Shown piece after piece: positions 9,450-21,477 of a DNA stretch of 64,000 nt (position 1 is its first letter; each line of letters begins with the position of its first letter). Position numbers and translations under genes: made by a program. The stretch is from positions 1 to 64,000 of the forward strand of contig JADLSH010000051.1 of the NCBI GenBank assembly GCA_016169945.1. The letters run 5' to 3'. The notes under the pieces were generated by a model that worked only from the letters and a program-made list of their open reading frames with translations, searched no databases and was not told where the DNA came from. This stretch comes from Trachythela sp. YZ-2020 (Eukaryota; Cnidaria; Anthozoa; Malacalcyonacea; Clavulariidae).

Positions 9450-10250
9450 AAAGTTGCCGAGGTTGCAGGGGATGGGGCTGGCCCGACAATATTAGAGACC
9501 TTACTCAAACTTCAGTTTGAGGTTAGACGTCAGAGGTAATAAATTTGAGGAGATTAAGATTGAAGTACAAACTCCGAGATGTCTTTGAGTTTATTGTTAT
9601 TTGTTTCAAAATAAGTGCAATATGAAGCTAAGATGATGTTTTAAACATTTATTCTAGTAAAACTAAAATATAGGTTGATATTTTCGAAAAATATCCTGAG
9701 GGATTATTCATACGCGAAAACAATTTCTACACGTTGGAAACCTGATAATTTACTGCAAATTTGACTGCGGGAGTCTAGTCACGTGATCGCTAGCGGTTTG
9801 CATAAAAATACGCCCATCTTAAGGTCTCTATTGTTGCGGGTAGTCGCCGGTCTGATGCACTCTTAACTAACTGGGAGCAATGGAAGACCCCATGCCATAT
9901 TTTGTACTAATAGTGTTTATAAATAGCTTAGTTTTGACTTGTGTAACTCAATATTTGTTTTACATTCAATTTTAGATGAACTAACTCTGTAGCTATGAAA
10001 ATGGTTCTGAAATCTGAAGTTGCCGATGTTTGGAGTTGCGAGTGAAGGGGCTTGCCCGACAATATTATTGCGGGCGGTCAATCAGTCTGACGCACCCTTA
10101 CTGGAAGCAATGGAAGAGTATGAAGATAAGAAGAAAATCTGAAGTTGCCGATGTTTGGAGTTGCGAGTGAAGGGGCTTGCCCGACAATATTATTGCGGGC
10201 AGTCAATCAGTCTGACGCACCTTACTGGAAGCAATGGAAGAGTATCAACA
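9450..10250 (+). repeat. About 125-bp direct repeat, three copies, first one interrupted
   Basis: Units at 10013-10137 and 10138-10240 are nearly identical (GAAGTTGCCGATGTTTGGAG, CTTGCCCGACAATATTATTG). A diverged third copy starts at about 9452 (AAGTTGCCGAGGTTGCAGGG) and resumes at about 9830 after an insertion at its GACAATATT site. Confidence 0.75.
9494..9829. mobile_element. MITE with AGAGACCTTA ends
   Basis: The 336-bp insertion begins AGAGACCTTA and ends TAAGGTCTCT, exact inverse ends of 10 bp, flanked by ATT on both sides. The uninterrupted repeat copies at about 10070 and 10190 read GACAATATTATTGCGGGC, so they serve as empty-site controls and confirm a 3-bp duplication. A 3-bp target duplication is usual for PIF/Harbinger elements; the superfamily is inferred. 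Confidence 0.75.
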
Positions 10251-10409
10251 TAAAAGGAATGAAGATGTCACAAAAGAAGTGAAAGTGTGTCAAGTTGGAG
10301 AGGAAATCAGGGAAGCAAGATCGTAGATTGGATTGTGATGGATGAAAAGGATTACTACAAACCTTTGTGGATTACTACAAACATTGATGGATAAAGTGTA
10401 CATTGAAAG

Positions 10410-11050
10410 TCAAGGTTAAAGAGATGTCTGCCTCAAGGTTAGATTGTTAGCTTGCTAGCAGGCTTAGCCTGCTAGCAAGGCGGTAGTTTGTGCCTGCTAA
10501 CGGGCAGTAGGTAGCCTGCTAACGGGCTGTAAATAAGTAGAATTGCACTCCAGAACTTGGTTTTGCATGTGTTAGTAAGTCTCTGGGTTAAAGATATTTT
10601 CCTGGCGGTCTGTCGGTTCAGTACATTTACACAACAGGTTGAGTTTCTATTCAGATGCTTGCATGCTAAAACTCGAGGTACAATTTCTTACCTCGTTATT
10701 GTTAATTGTTTCTCATCTGCAGTCGAAAGTCAATCTAAGGAGGTGAACATTTGAGCTTTTGGTGACGTGGCTGTTGCATGCACTCGGTTCGGTATTGGTG
10801 GGTTTCGTTAAGCATTACGGGTCAACTTCGATGTTGACACTTCTAGACTACTACATAAAATGAAAGGATGTTTTTTCACTCTAGTAACTCTTACCGAGAC
10901 CCACTAGGTATTCGCGATTTACTTGTGCCAATGTTTCTCTGTTTGTGTAAATGTACTGCTTAGGTGTCTGTGCATGGCGCAGCGTTCAGCTAGAATGTAG
11001 AATAGGCAGAACAAGTAAAGCTTTGCCAGACTTCAAATTTTGGTTGGATT
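10410..11050 (+). repeat. Inverted pair 3, left arm
   Basis: Matches 24365-24915 in reverse complement, including GGAGGTGAACATTTGAGCTT, GAGACCCACTAGGTATTCGC and CTAGAATGTAGAATAGGCAG. The left copy carries an extra stretch of CCTGCTAGCAAGG/CCTGCTAACGGGC repeats at about 10450-10530. No coding function seen. Confidence 0.85.
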
Positions 11051-11074
11051 AATGTTTGCATGCATATATATATA

Positions 11075-11930
11075 CAGGGTGTCTAAAAAAAAAGGTAATC
11101 CAACTATAGTATGCCATTGTGGGTTAATTACTGGGGTGCATGAAAGTAATTTTTTCATAATCCTAAAGATCAGGTGTTTTGCTGTTCCATGACGTTTTTT
11201 GAAAAATGGGCAAATACGAGCCCGATGAAAATTGTTTGTCGAAATTGCATATATTCAGCATTGAGAATTGGGTCAAACTATTGAAAATTAACTTCCTTTA
11301 GGAGTTAAGTTGATGAATTTCACTTTATCATAAACACAGTCCTTGAAACTCCCGAAATTTCAGGTTGGCAAGAAATAGACAAGTCCAAATGAAAATTTAA
11401 TTTGCTTGCTGCAAATACGCATATTTATAAACGGCAATTACAGTCAAATCCGTTGTTCTGTTGCGAGGAATATTGGACGCAAACAAATTGCAAATTGAAT
11501 TCACAACCAGGTGTGTGATTGGCTACTAGCAAAAGAAGAAACCAAGCAAATGCTCTGAGCAACTGGATTGGAGCTTCCTTTTTACTAGTAGCCAATCAGA
11601 GGCTTTGTTTACAAAACTGGTTGTGAATTTTAATTTGCAATTTTTCACACCCAATATTGCAATGTTCCTTGCAACAGAACACTGGATTTGACTGTAATTG
11701 CAATCAATGCCAATAGCAAACAAAATAACTAACATGTCGACCTACATTAGGTGCAGAGCTGAACTTATGCGATTTAGGGAAACAATTTTTACCGGACTCC
11801 TATTCGGTCATTTTCCTTCATATTGGATGAAAACGTGACATTCAACAGCTAAAACACTGATCTTTCTTAATATCCAAACAATTATGCTTGTTTAGTGTGG
11901 TAAAGTTGGTGACCTTTTTTAGAGACCCTG
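11075..11930. mobile_element. Mariner/Tc1-like non-autonomous element
   Basis: The 856-bp element starts CAGGGTGTCTAAAAAAAAAG and ends TTTTTTAGAGACCCTG, flanked by TA on both sides, the Tc1/mariner signature. There is no transposase frame. It contains a second long foldback (11432-11703). It lies between inverted pairs 3 and 4 on the left side; the matching position on the right side (24188-24364) lacks it, so it inserted after the inverted duplication. Confidence 0.82.
11432..11703. mobile_element. Foldback element nested in the mariner-like element
   Basis: Left arm 11432-11535 (GCAATTACAGTCAAATCCGT, GTGATTGGCTACTAG) and right arm about 11573-11703 (CTAGTAGCCAATCAGAG, GGATTTGACTGTAATTGC) are reverse complements with some mismatches. 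This is either a nested MITE or the internal palindrome of the host element. Confidence 0.7.
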
Positions 11931-11978
11931 TATAATGTCGTGTATAAATTTGAAAAGCTGGCATAGTTTTTCTTGTTA

Positions 11979-12427
11979 AGGATAAAGTAAGGGTGCAAAT
12001 GGTACCCATAGCTTAGAGGGTGCAAATGGTACCCCTAAGAAGATTGGTGGAAATCATGGTGGATTTTTTCGAAAAGATCGTTTGAGAAGATTCAAGGGAT
12101 GTTTGTCCGGGTACTCCGGTGTCCTCACACAGAAGATAAACAGCTTAAGACCGTATTAACACAATTGTTGTAAAGATAAATAATGAAAAGGAGGTTTCTC
12201 CGGGTACTCCGGTTTCCTCACACAGAAGATAAACCACTTAAGACCGTAATAAAACAATGGTTGTAAAGAGAAATAATCTAGGCTTTTGTAAAGATGATAA
12301 AATGCGGACGAGTCTATCTTCATCGCCCGCAGTGCATGTATATCGCTGGTTTCGAACGTTAGTTTTCTGCCCCGGGTCAATGAAAACAGTTCGCTACCAG
12401 AGATTAGGGTGCCCTCTCTGTCATGGC
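11979..12427 (+). repeat. Inverted pair 4, left arm
   Basis: Reverse complement of 23865-24187. Shared phrases include GGTGCAAATGGTACCC (twice), GTTTCGAACGTTAGTTTTCT and TCGCTACCAGAGATTAGG. The left copy has an internal tandem duplication of about 90 bp carrying TCCGGGTACTCCGG (12106 and 12199). Confidence 0.85.
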
Positions 12428-13290
12428 GGCTAACATTTGCCCTTGCTTTGTGGAGGCTCACTAGGTGCGATGCACGCTAGCTTAAGTTAAGGGCATGACC
12501 GAGACTCCACATGGAGGGGATTGCTTTTCAGGTTTTTGAAAGGTGGTATTGCGCGCGCATTAGGTACGAAGGTCGTGTAGCTAGAAATTAGGGCGGCGTT
12601 TAGCAGAGTTCAATATAATTCAACTCCGGCCACTAATTTTGACAGACCTGAAGATAGAAAAGGTCGGCGCCACCGTTATATTGAACTCTGGCGTTTACTA
12701 TAAGGCATGTATTATGAAACCATGAGAGCCTGTGCACAGTAATTTACTGTAAAGTATTCGTATGCATTACAGTAATAAATTAACAATAAGAAATGTTGTT
12801 CTTGCTCCACAGTGGAGACAGTTCCGTTTCTTTAGGTCGCGCACGCTTCATAAATTTTACCGTAAGTTCTTCAAGTTGAAAAGACCGCCAGGAAAACTAA
12901 ATAGGTGTTTTCATGTGTTGCTCTGTTGATGGGCAAACAGCAATAAACTTGTTTCTATTTGAATTCCGGCATGTTTGTCCCCCAACCTGGCCGCCATGAA
13001 ACACTCTGCAGATTAAGTTTATACTTGGTTCATGCATAATTGATTGTTCTTAATGCGCAAGAGACTTGAAACAAGTCTAGCTTTTAACAAGGAAATGGAG
13101 GTAGCATGCTTAGTTAAATTATTGTTGTTTGAATGCTGAAAAGGTTTAAATGCAAAATGTGGACTGATATGGGGCGCCGAATATAGATTTAGCTATTTAG
13201 AAATATATCGATGATATTTTTCATTATTTCTAAGTAATTGTTTGAACACGGTTCTATCTAAATAATAAAGTCTTTTCTTGATTTGTTATA
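12428..13290. other. Intergenic sequence with a small inverted repeat
   Basis: 12597-12698 holds inverted ends (CAGAGTTCAATATAA and TTATATTGAACTCTG, 15 bp exact), probably a tiny MITE. No gene supported in the rest. Confidence 0.5.
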
Positions 13291-13504
13291 CAGGGTGTAT
13301 GCGAAAAAGGTAATAAAACTTTGAGTGATTGCTGTGCGTCAAATACTGGGTTAAATGATTTAATTTTTACATAGAACGAAAGTTGAACTCAAATGTGTCT
13401 TTAAAGAGTAGTTCCTTCATGCTATGTAAACATAAGCTCGTTTAACCCAGTATTTGACGCACAGCAATCACTGAATATGTGATTACATTTTTTTATACAC
13501 CCTG
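13291..13504. mobile_element. Mariner-like MITE, copy 1
   Basis: 214 bp, starts CAGGGTGTATGCGAAAAAGG and ends TTTATACACCCTG, flanked by TA. Subterminal inverted sequence GATTGCTGTGCGTCAAATAC recurs at the other end. Part of a tandem duplication with copy 2. Confidence 0.85.
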
Positions 13505-13914
13505 TATAACAAAAAACCCAGCTAACTTTTATTTATAAATGGTAAGATTCATTCAAAAATTATTTATAAATGGGATTTGTTCAGGAAATATTTATAAATA
13601 TATAAAGTTTTGTGAAATCATTAGTTGTAAATGTGGAATGTTTTCTAATTGATATAGAAGATAGTTGGTACACAGATCCGAAAGCTTATTAGTAAAATGT
13701 AGTTCTCGCTCTCTGTGGTAACTTTCTTGTAGAAATCGGTGATGAAACATTAATCATTTACATGTGAACTATGATTTCACCCAACCTTAATTATTTCTAA
13801 AAAATCTCTTGACCAATGCCATTATTTATAACTAATTTGATTGACTCTCCGTATTTATAAATACGAGTTTGACTGATTTTATTTTTAATAGTTGTCTTTT
13901 CGTGATTTGTTATA

Positions 13915-14127
13915 CAGGGTGTATGCGAAAAAGGTAATAAAACTTTGAGTGATTGCTGTGCGTCAAATACTGGGTGAAACTATTTTTACATTTACTAAAT
14001 GGACATTTTGGGAATTAAATTTCGTGTCTTTAAAGAGTAGTTCCTTCATGCTATGTAAACTCGTTGACCTCCGTATTTGACGCACAGCAATCACTGAATA
14101 TGTGATTACATTTTTTTATACACCCTG
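13915..14127. mobile_element. Mariner-like MITE, copy 2
   Basis: 213 bp with the same ends as copy 1 and TA on both sides. Flanking DNA is also duplicated (ATTTATAAATGGTAAGATTC occurs after both), so this arose by duplication of a unit of about 624 bp and not by a second insertion. Confidence 0.85.
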
Positions 14128-14634
14128 TATAACAAAAAACCCAGCTAACTTTTATTTATAAATGGTAAGATTCATTCAAAAATTATTTATAAATGGGATT
14201 TGTTCAGGAAATATTTATAAATATGGAAGGTTTGTGAAATCATTAGTTGTAAATGTGGAATGTTTTCTAATTTATATACAAGAAATCGGTGATCTTCATT
14301 TACATGTGAACTATGATTTCACCCAACCTTAATTATTTCTAAAAAAAATCTCTTAACCAATGCCATTATAACTAATTTGATTGACTCTCCGTATTTATAA
14401 ATACAAGTTTGACTGATTCTATTATAAACAGAAAGAAATAAACTCCTCCAACCCTGGAATTTTCGACTTATAAACTCGTAAACCATTTTTCAATGTAGTG
14501 GTACACTCTTATGAATAATTAATGAGGTCAGTTGAAATGTTGCGCGCGACCCTGATCCGGACCCTTTTCCACAAGAGTAACTCCTACTAACCCTCTTTTC
14601 TTCTACAAATTGAAAAGGCCCCTTCTTTTCACGT
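14128..14634. repeat. Right half of the 624-bp tandem duplication
   Basis: To about 14420 this repeats 13505-13880, rich in ATTTATAAAT words. The remainder is AT-rich and passes into the pyrimidine-rich satellite. No gene. Confidence 0.6.
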
Positions 14635-15205
14635 CTAAATACACTGACCCTACTCCTCCTCCTCCTCTTCTACACTGACCCTACTCGAATCCCCTTCTAA
14701 TACACTCACCCTACTCGAATCTCCTTCTAAAACACTCACCCTGCTCGAATCTCCTTCTAAAACACTCACCCTGCTCGAATCTCCTTCTAAAACACTCACC
14801 CTGCTCGAATCTCCTTCACCCTGGAATCTCCTTCTAATACACTCACCCTACTCGAATCTCCATCTAATACACTGACCCTACTCGAATCTCCTTCCAATAC
14901 ACTGACCCTACTCGAATCTCCTTCTAATACACTGACCCTACTCGAATCTCCATCTAATACACTGACCCTACTCGAATCTCCTTCTAATACACTGACCCTA
15001 CTCGAATCTCCTTCTAATACACTGACCCTACTCGAATCTCCTTCTAATACACTGACCCTACTCGAATCTCCATCTAATACACTGACCCTACTCGAATCTC
15101 CTTCTAATACACTGACCCTACTCGAATCTCCTTCTAAAACACTGACCCTACTCCAACCTTCACTTCTAAAACACTCACCCTACTCCAACCTTCACTTCTA
15201 CTACA
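14635..15205. repeat. 30-bp satellite (TACACTGACCCTACTCGAAT...)
   Basis: About 17-18 units of 30 bp with the core TACTCGAATCTCCTTCTAA and an ACACTGACC/ACACTCACC alternation. The middle units (about 14860-15130) are the most uniform. The plus strand is nearly free of G. Confidence 0.92.
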
Positions 15206-15499
15206 ACCTTCACCTCCACTAACCCCACTCAACACTTCACTACTTTCCTTTGCAAACTTTTTTTACCTCTAAACCCACCCACCACCCCCTTCCACCACCC
15301 TTAGCCCGGACAGACCCTTATAGAACAAAACCTCATATTCTAACCTAGTGGTGAACATTTCCTCCACTTATATGCGCGCACATCTTAACAATATTTTCTA
15401 CACACCTCATGAATAATTAATGAGCCTACCCTTACATGCCTCCCAAATTTAACAAAATCCAAAAAAAAATTTCCAACGTCTCTTCCATACACTTGTCAT

Positions 15500-16480
15500 C
15501 CATCTACCACACACTTGCACATCTACCACACACTTGCACATCTACCATACTCTACCATACACTTGTACATCTACCATACACTTGCACATCTACCACACAC
15601 TTGCACATCTACCACACACTTGTACATCTACCACACACTTGCACATCTACCACACACTTGTACATCTACCACACACTTGTACATCTACCACACACTTGTA
15701 CATCTACCACACACTTGCACATCTACCACACACTTGTACATCTACCACACACTTGTACATCTACCACACACTTGTACATCTACCACACACTTGCACATCT
15801 ACCATACACTTGTACATCTACCATACACTTGTACATCTACCATACACTTGCACATCTACCATACACTTGTACATCTACCATACACTTGTACATCTACCAT
15901 ACACTTGTACATCTACCATACACTTGTACATCTACCATACACTTGTACATCTACCATACACTTGTACATCTACCATACACTTGCACATCTACCATACACT
16001 TGCACATCTACCATACACTTGTACATCTACCATACACTTGTACATCTACCATACACTTGTACATCTACCATACACTTGTACATCTACCATACACTTGTAC
16101 ATCTACCATACACTTGTACATCTACCATACACTTGTACATCTACCATACACTTGCACATCTACCATACACTTGCACATCTACCATACACTTGTACATCTA
16201 CCACACACTTGCACATCTACCATACACTTGTACATCTACCATACACTTGTACATCTACCACACACTTGCACATCTACCACACACTTGCACATCTACCATA
16301 CACTTGTACATCTACCATACACTTGTACATCTACCATACACTTGCACATCTACCACACACTTGCACATCTACCACACACTTGCACATCTACCACACACTT
16401 GCACATCTACCACACACTTGCACATCTACCATACACTTGTACATCTACCATACACTTGTACATCTACCATACACTCATAC
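15500..16480. repeat. 19-bp minisatellite (CATCTACCATACACTTGTA)
   Basis: About 51 units of CATCTACCATACACTTGTA with two linked variants (CACACA/CATACA, TTGCA/TTGTA). Since 19 is not a multiple of three, all three plus frames read through with a 19-residue period and no stops. This produces spurious open frames of 353-460 codons, which are not a gene. Confidence 0.95.
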
Positions 16481-19320
16481 ATACACAAACCTTGCATACC
16501 CACCTACACATACATCCCTTGCCATTTCTCTCCCTTGTTCAAATACTTACTCAAGAATTGCCCTGTTTGGAACCACAAATGGTTTTCAGGTTTAATTCCT
16601 GAAGCACTTCCAGTCACTAACACACCTACTCCATACACTTTCCCTTCTACCATACACTTGTACATCTACCATACACTTTCCCTTCTACCATACACTTGTA
16701 CATCTACCATACACTTATACATCTTCCATACACTTGCCCTACTCACCTACACTATACATACACAAACCTTGCATACCCACCTATACAAACACCAACCTTG
16801 CTTCCCTACACATACATCCCTTGCCATTTCTCTCCCTTGTTCAAATACTTACTCAAGAATTGCCCTGTTTGGAACCAGAAATGGTTTTCAGGTTTAATTC
16901 CTGAAGCACTTCCAGTCACTAACACACCTACTCCATACACTTTCCCTTCTTCCATACACTTGCCCTTCCTCCATACACTTTCCCTTCTTCCATACACTTT
17001 CCCTTCTTCCATACACTTTCCCTTCTTCCATACACTTTCCCTTCTTCCATACACTTTCCCTTCTTCCATACACTTTCCCTTCTTCCATACACTTGCCCTT
17101 CCTCCATACACTTAAACTTCTTCCATACACTTGCCCTTCTTCCATACACTTGCCCTTCTTCCATACACTTATACATCTTCCATACACTTGCCCTTCCTCC
17201 ATACACTTTCCCTTCTTCCATACACTTGCCCTTCCTCCATACACTTATACATCTTCCATACACTTTCCCTTCTTCCATACACTTAAACTTCTTCCATACA
17301 CTTTCCCTTCTTCCATACACTTGCCCTACTCACCTACACTATACATACACAAACCTTGCATACCCACCTATACAAACACCAACCTTGCTTCCCTACACGT
17401 ACATCCCTTGCCATTTCTCTCCCTTGTTCAAATACTTACTCAAGAATTGCCCTGTTTGGAACCAGAAATGGTTCAGGTTTAATTCCTGAAGCACTTCCAG
17501 TCACTAACACACCTACTCCATCTAACCTCCATACACTTTCCCTTCCTCCATACACTTATACATCTTCCATACACTTTCCCTTCTTCCATACACTTGCCCT
17601 TCTTCCATACACTTATACATCTTCCATACACTTTCCCTTCCTCCATACACTTTCCCATCTTCCATACACTTTCCCTTCCTCCATACACTTTCCCTTCTTC
17701 CATACACTTAAACTTCTTCCATACACTTCCCTTCTTCCATACACTTTCCCTTCTTCCATACACTTTCCCTTCTTCCATACACTTAAACTTCTTCCATACA
17801 CTTTCCCTTCTTCCATACACTTGCCCTACTCTATACATACACAAACCTTGCATACCCACCTATACAGACACCAACCTTGCTTCCCCACCTGTATAATAAT
17901 AACCTTGCTTCCCTACACATACATCCCTTGCCATTTCTCTCACTTCCCTTGTTCAAATACTTACTCAAGAATTGCCCTGTTTGGAACCAGAAATGGTTTT
18001 CAGGTTTAATTCCTGAAGCACTTCCAGTAACTAACACACCTACTCCATCTAACCTCCATACACTTTCCCTTCCTCCATACACTTGCCCTTCCTCCGTACA
18101 CTTATACATCTTCCATACACTTATACATCTTCCATACACTTTCCCTTCTTCCATACACTTTCCCTTCTTCCATACACTTGCCCTACTCACCTACACTATA
18201 CATACACAAACCTTGCATACCCACCTATACAAACACCAACCTTGCTTCCCTACACATACATCCCTTGCATTTCTCTCCCTTGTTCAAATACTTACTCAAG
18301 AATTGCCCTGTTTGGAACCAGAAATGGTTTTCAGGTTTAATTCCTGAAGCACTTCCAGTCACTAACACACCTACTCCATCTAACCACCATACACTTTCCC
18401 TTCCTCCATACACTTGCCCTTCCTCCATACACTTTCCCTTCTTCCATACACTTGCCCTTCCTCCATACACTTTCCCTTCCTCCATACACTTATACATCTT
18501 CCATACACTTGCCCTACTCACCTACACTATACATACACAAACCTTGCATACCCACCTATACAAACACCAACCTTGCTTCCCTACACATACATCCCTTGCC
18601 ATTTCTCTCCCTTGTTCAAATACTTACTCAAGAATTGCCCTGTTTGGAACCAGAAATGGTTCAGGTTTAATTCCTGAAGCACTTCCAGTCACTAACACAC
18701 CTACTCCATCTAACCTCCATACACTTTCCCTTCCTCCATACACTTATACATCTTCCATACACTTTCCCTTCTTCCATACACTTTCCCTTCTTCCATACAC
18801 TTATACATCTTCCATACACTTTCCCTTCCTCCATACACTTTCCCATCTTCCATACACTTTCCCTTCCTCCATACACTTTCCCTTCTTCCATACACTTTCC
18901 CTTCTTCCATACACTTAAACTTCTTCCATACACTTGCCCTTCTTCCATACACTTCCCCTTCTTCCATACACTTCCCCTTCTTCCATACACTTTCCCTTCT
19001 TCCATACACTTTCCCTTCTTCCATACACTTTCCCTTCCTCCATACACTTTCCCTTCTTCCATACACTTGCCCTACTCACCTACACTATACATACACAAAC
19101 CTTGCATACCCACCTATACAGACAGCAAGCATCCCCACCTATACAGACAGCAAGCATCCCATAACCTTGCTTCCCTACACATACATCCCTTGCCATTTCT
19201 CTCACTTCCCTTGTTCAAATACTTACTCAAGAATTGCCCTGTTTGGAACCAGAAATGGTTTTCAGGTTTAATTCCTGAAGCACTTCCAGTAACTAACACA
19301 CCTACTCCATCTAATCTGCC
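16481..19320. repeat. Composite tandem array: conserved 150-bp block plus 19-bp units
   Basis: A conserved block containing CTTACTCAAGAATTGCCCTG, TTTGGAACCAGAAATGG and CCTGAAGCACTTCCAGT recurs seven times (about 16552, 16853, 17440, 17968, 18299, 18630 and 19231). The copies are separated by variable runs of 19-bp units such as CTTCCATACACTTTCCC. It behaves as a higher-order repeat with variable spacers. The plus strand is strongly depleted in G outside the conserved block. Open frames on both strands follow the repeat period and are not genes. Confidence 0.93.
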
Positions 19321-19339
19321 TAAATTAGACCAACAATTA

Positions 19340-19592
19340 AAGGGCTAACAACTTGCCATTTCCTTCGACAAAAAGTAAAGTGGTTAGTCTTGTCATTTCT
19401 CCCAACAAAAAGTAAAGGAGTTCGCCTTGCCATTTCTTTCGACATAAAGTAAAGTGGTTAGGCCTTGTCATTTCTTTCACCCAAAAGTAAACAAGTTAGG
19501 CTTGTCATTTCTCCCACCAAAAAGTAAAGGGGTTAGGTCTTGCCATTTTAACAACAAACAGTAAAGCGGTTAGCCTTGCCATTTTTCCCACG
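19340..19592. repeat. About 39-bp minisatellite
   Basis: Six diverged units containing AAAAAGTAAAG, GGTTAG and CTTGTCATTTCT or CTTGCCATTTCT. Confidence 0.85.
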
Positions 19593-19605
19593 TCTATACA
19601 AATGA

Positions 19606-19830
19606 GCTTCGGGTCTTTAGGATCAATCTACCTGAAAAATGTTTCGAGGGGCAAGCGTAGGCCCTTTGTCTGGAGCGGACCCTCAAAACATTTCAGGTAG
19701 ACCCAAACCTCAAAGACTTTGGCTGCAATGTTCCACATTATTACCATCGTCTATTTATATGGAGGACAATGGCAATTTGATATAGCTCCTACATTTTTCA
19801 GGTAGTTTTACACACCAGTCAACCGCTGTC
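19606..19830. repeat. Foldback of the CTACCTGAAAAAT family
   Basis: Arms CTACCTGAAAAATGTTTCGA (19630-19649) and AAAACATTTCAGGTAG (19685-19700) face each other. A further half copy (TTTTTCAGGTAGTTTTAC) occurs at about 19795. Related sequences are at 42826-42858 and, as a near-perfect hairpin, at 46263-46434. Confidence 0.7.
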
Positions 19831-21477
19831 TTTAACATACAGTACATGTGTACAAAATGATTAGTATTTGCTGTGTTGTTTTGCCTTGTACCCCCCAAGT
19901 GTATATATCTTGTAAGAATATTTTCTTTCAAAAGTGGGATAAGGTTCCCTGGGAGAGGAATTTGCCACTACCTTGTAGCCCAACCATGGGGCATTTTCAC
20001 TTGTTTCAAATTGCCAGGGGATGGGCACGCTTGGATTGGACTGATGCATTATTACGCCATATAAAATATATTATATATTCCTTGATTCTCATCACTGCCA
20101 GACAGAATTTGTAGTCCCGCGTTGAAACACTTTGTTATAAAATATAAATGTACAGCCCGACCAAACATCTTAAGAGATCTACGGTAGTATATTTATATTT
20201 TATATTGGAATTTCGATGTTAGTCCAAATGGTGAATTTCATTCAAATCACATTCAGTGTTGAAGACGGACCAGCATACAGTTGACAAACCAGAACAAAAT
20301 GTTCCATTTTACTATTCTTTTGTAACTCACTCTCCAATTTTTAAAATTTTTAAAAATCTATTTAATTTGTGATACAAAATATAAAATACAAACCTCCCGC
20401 CTCCTTGACATTTTAAAAATTTTGTGATGAGAATCAAGGAATATATTTTATGTGGCCTTTACAGATCAATATACAGCAAAATAGACCACAGCAAATAGTA
20501 GGCATATTTAATATTGCCATGTTTCACGTATCATCCATAAATGAAGTGATCTTAGCCTCATATATATTATTTTCTGTTAAAACTTCCAACAACCAGATGT
20601 AAATATTTATAAACTGTTTTGTTCACGACAACCCAATACTTCAAATTAATATTCAAATTAATCACTTCCCGCGTGGAACAATAATTACGAAAAAATTCTG
20701 CCCAGAAAAAGATGAATTCAGCTAAAAATAGTACAAACAAGTGCGTAATTTTGGCCAAGAAATAAGGGCCAGTTTCACCTTTTTGATTTTGTTTCTTTCG
20801 TAGTATAACCTCAACCGAGGTTTTGTCGTGCGATTTACATACTATATAGTTATAAATACACAAATATGCATTAAAATATCTAAAAAATATCCGTTGCATT
20901 ACTAGTAACAATTACTTTAAAATCGTCTTCAAACTCATACGCCATCTTATTACTGCATCATAACTGGTTCTCCGTCCTCTCTGCATACAATAGGACACTA
21001 AAATGAAATAATACTGAATCATTCACAATCGAACTATTTATTATCGTTTAAAAGCTTGCATCAACGCTACTGAAGATATCTTTGTGGTCATTACCATTCC
21101 TGTCGTATAGTAGTTGGTATATATTGAAGTAGACACGACTTTATGGTTAAATCATAAAACAGTGCTCTGGGATTTTAACCCCGAAACGAACGAATACTGT
21201 ATTTATTATTTTCAATACTTTAATACTGTGTGCACCATTTGCCCAAAATTCGCAAATATACTAGACAATTTTTATTTAATAGAGGTCAATGGTACATTTA
21301 CTACCAGTACTGTATTCGTCCCGAACACGGACACTGTTTTTTGTTTTAGATTCATGCCAAACTAAAAGAATAATCACAGGAGGAAAACCAAAAGTGCCAA
21401 TGAGTTCATGGCCACATCCGGTGAAAAACCTCTGTGATTATGATTACCGGATACCCCGGGGAAATTATATATGTACC
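19831..21477. other. AT-rich sequence with a 35-bp inverted pair, no gene
   Basis: Contains inverted arms at about 20060-20098 (TTCCTTGATTCTCATCAC) and 20425-20458 (GTGATGAGAATCAAGGAA), 330 bp apart, possibly MITE ends. Everything else is AT-rich with only chance frames. Confidence 0.5.

Noticed and set aside
15436..16897. Open frames of 353-460 codons rich in HIYHTLVHLPYTCTST
   Set aside because: All three frames are open because the 19-bp repeat has no stops in any frame; the peptide period is exactly the DNA repeat and there is no other protein feature.
16806..19164. Many overlapping frames on both strands (SVWKKGKCMEEGKVYG and similar)
   Set aside because: They follow the minisatellite period on both strands at once, which real genes do not.
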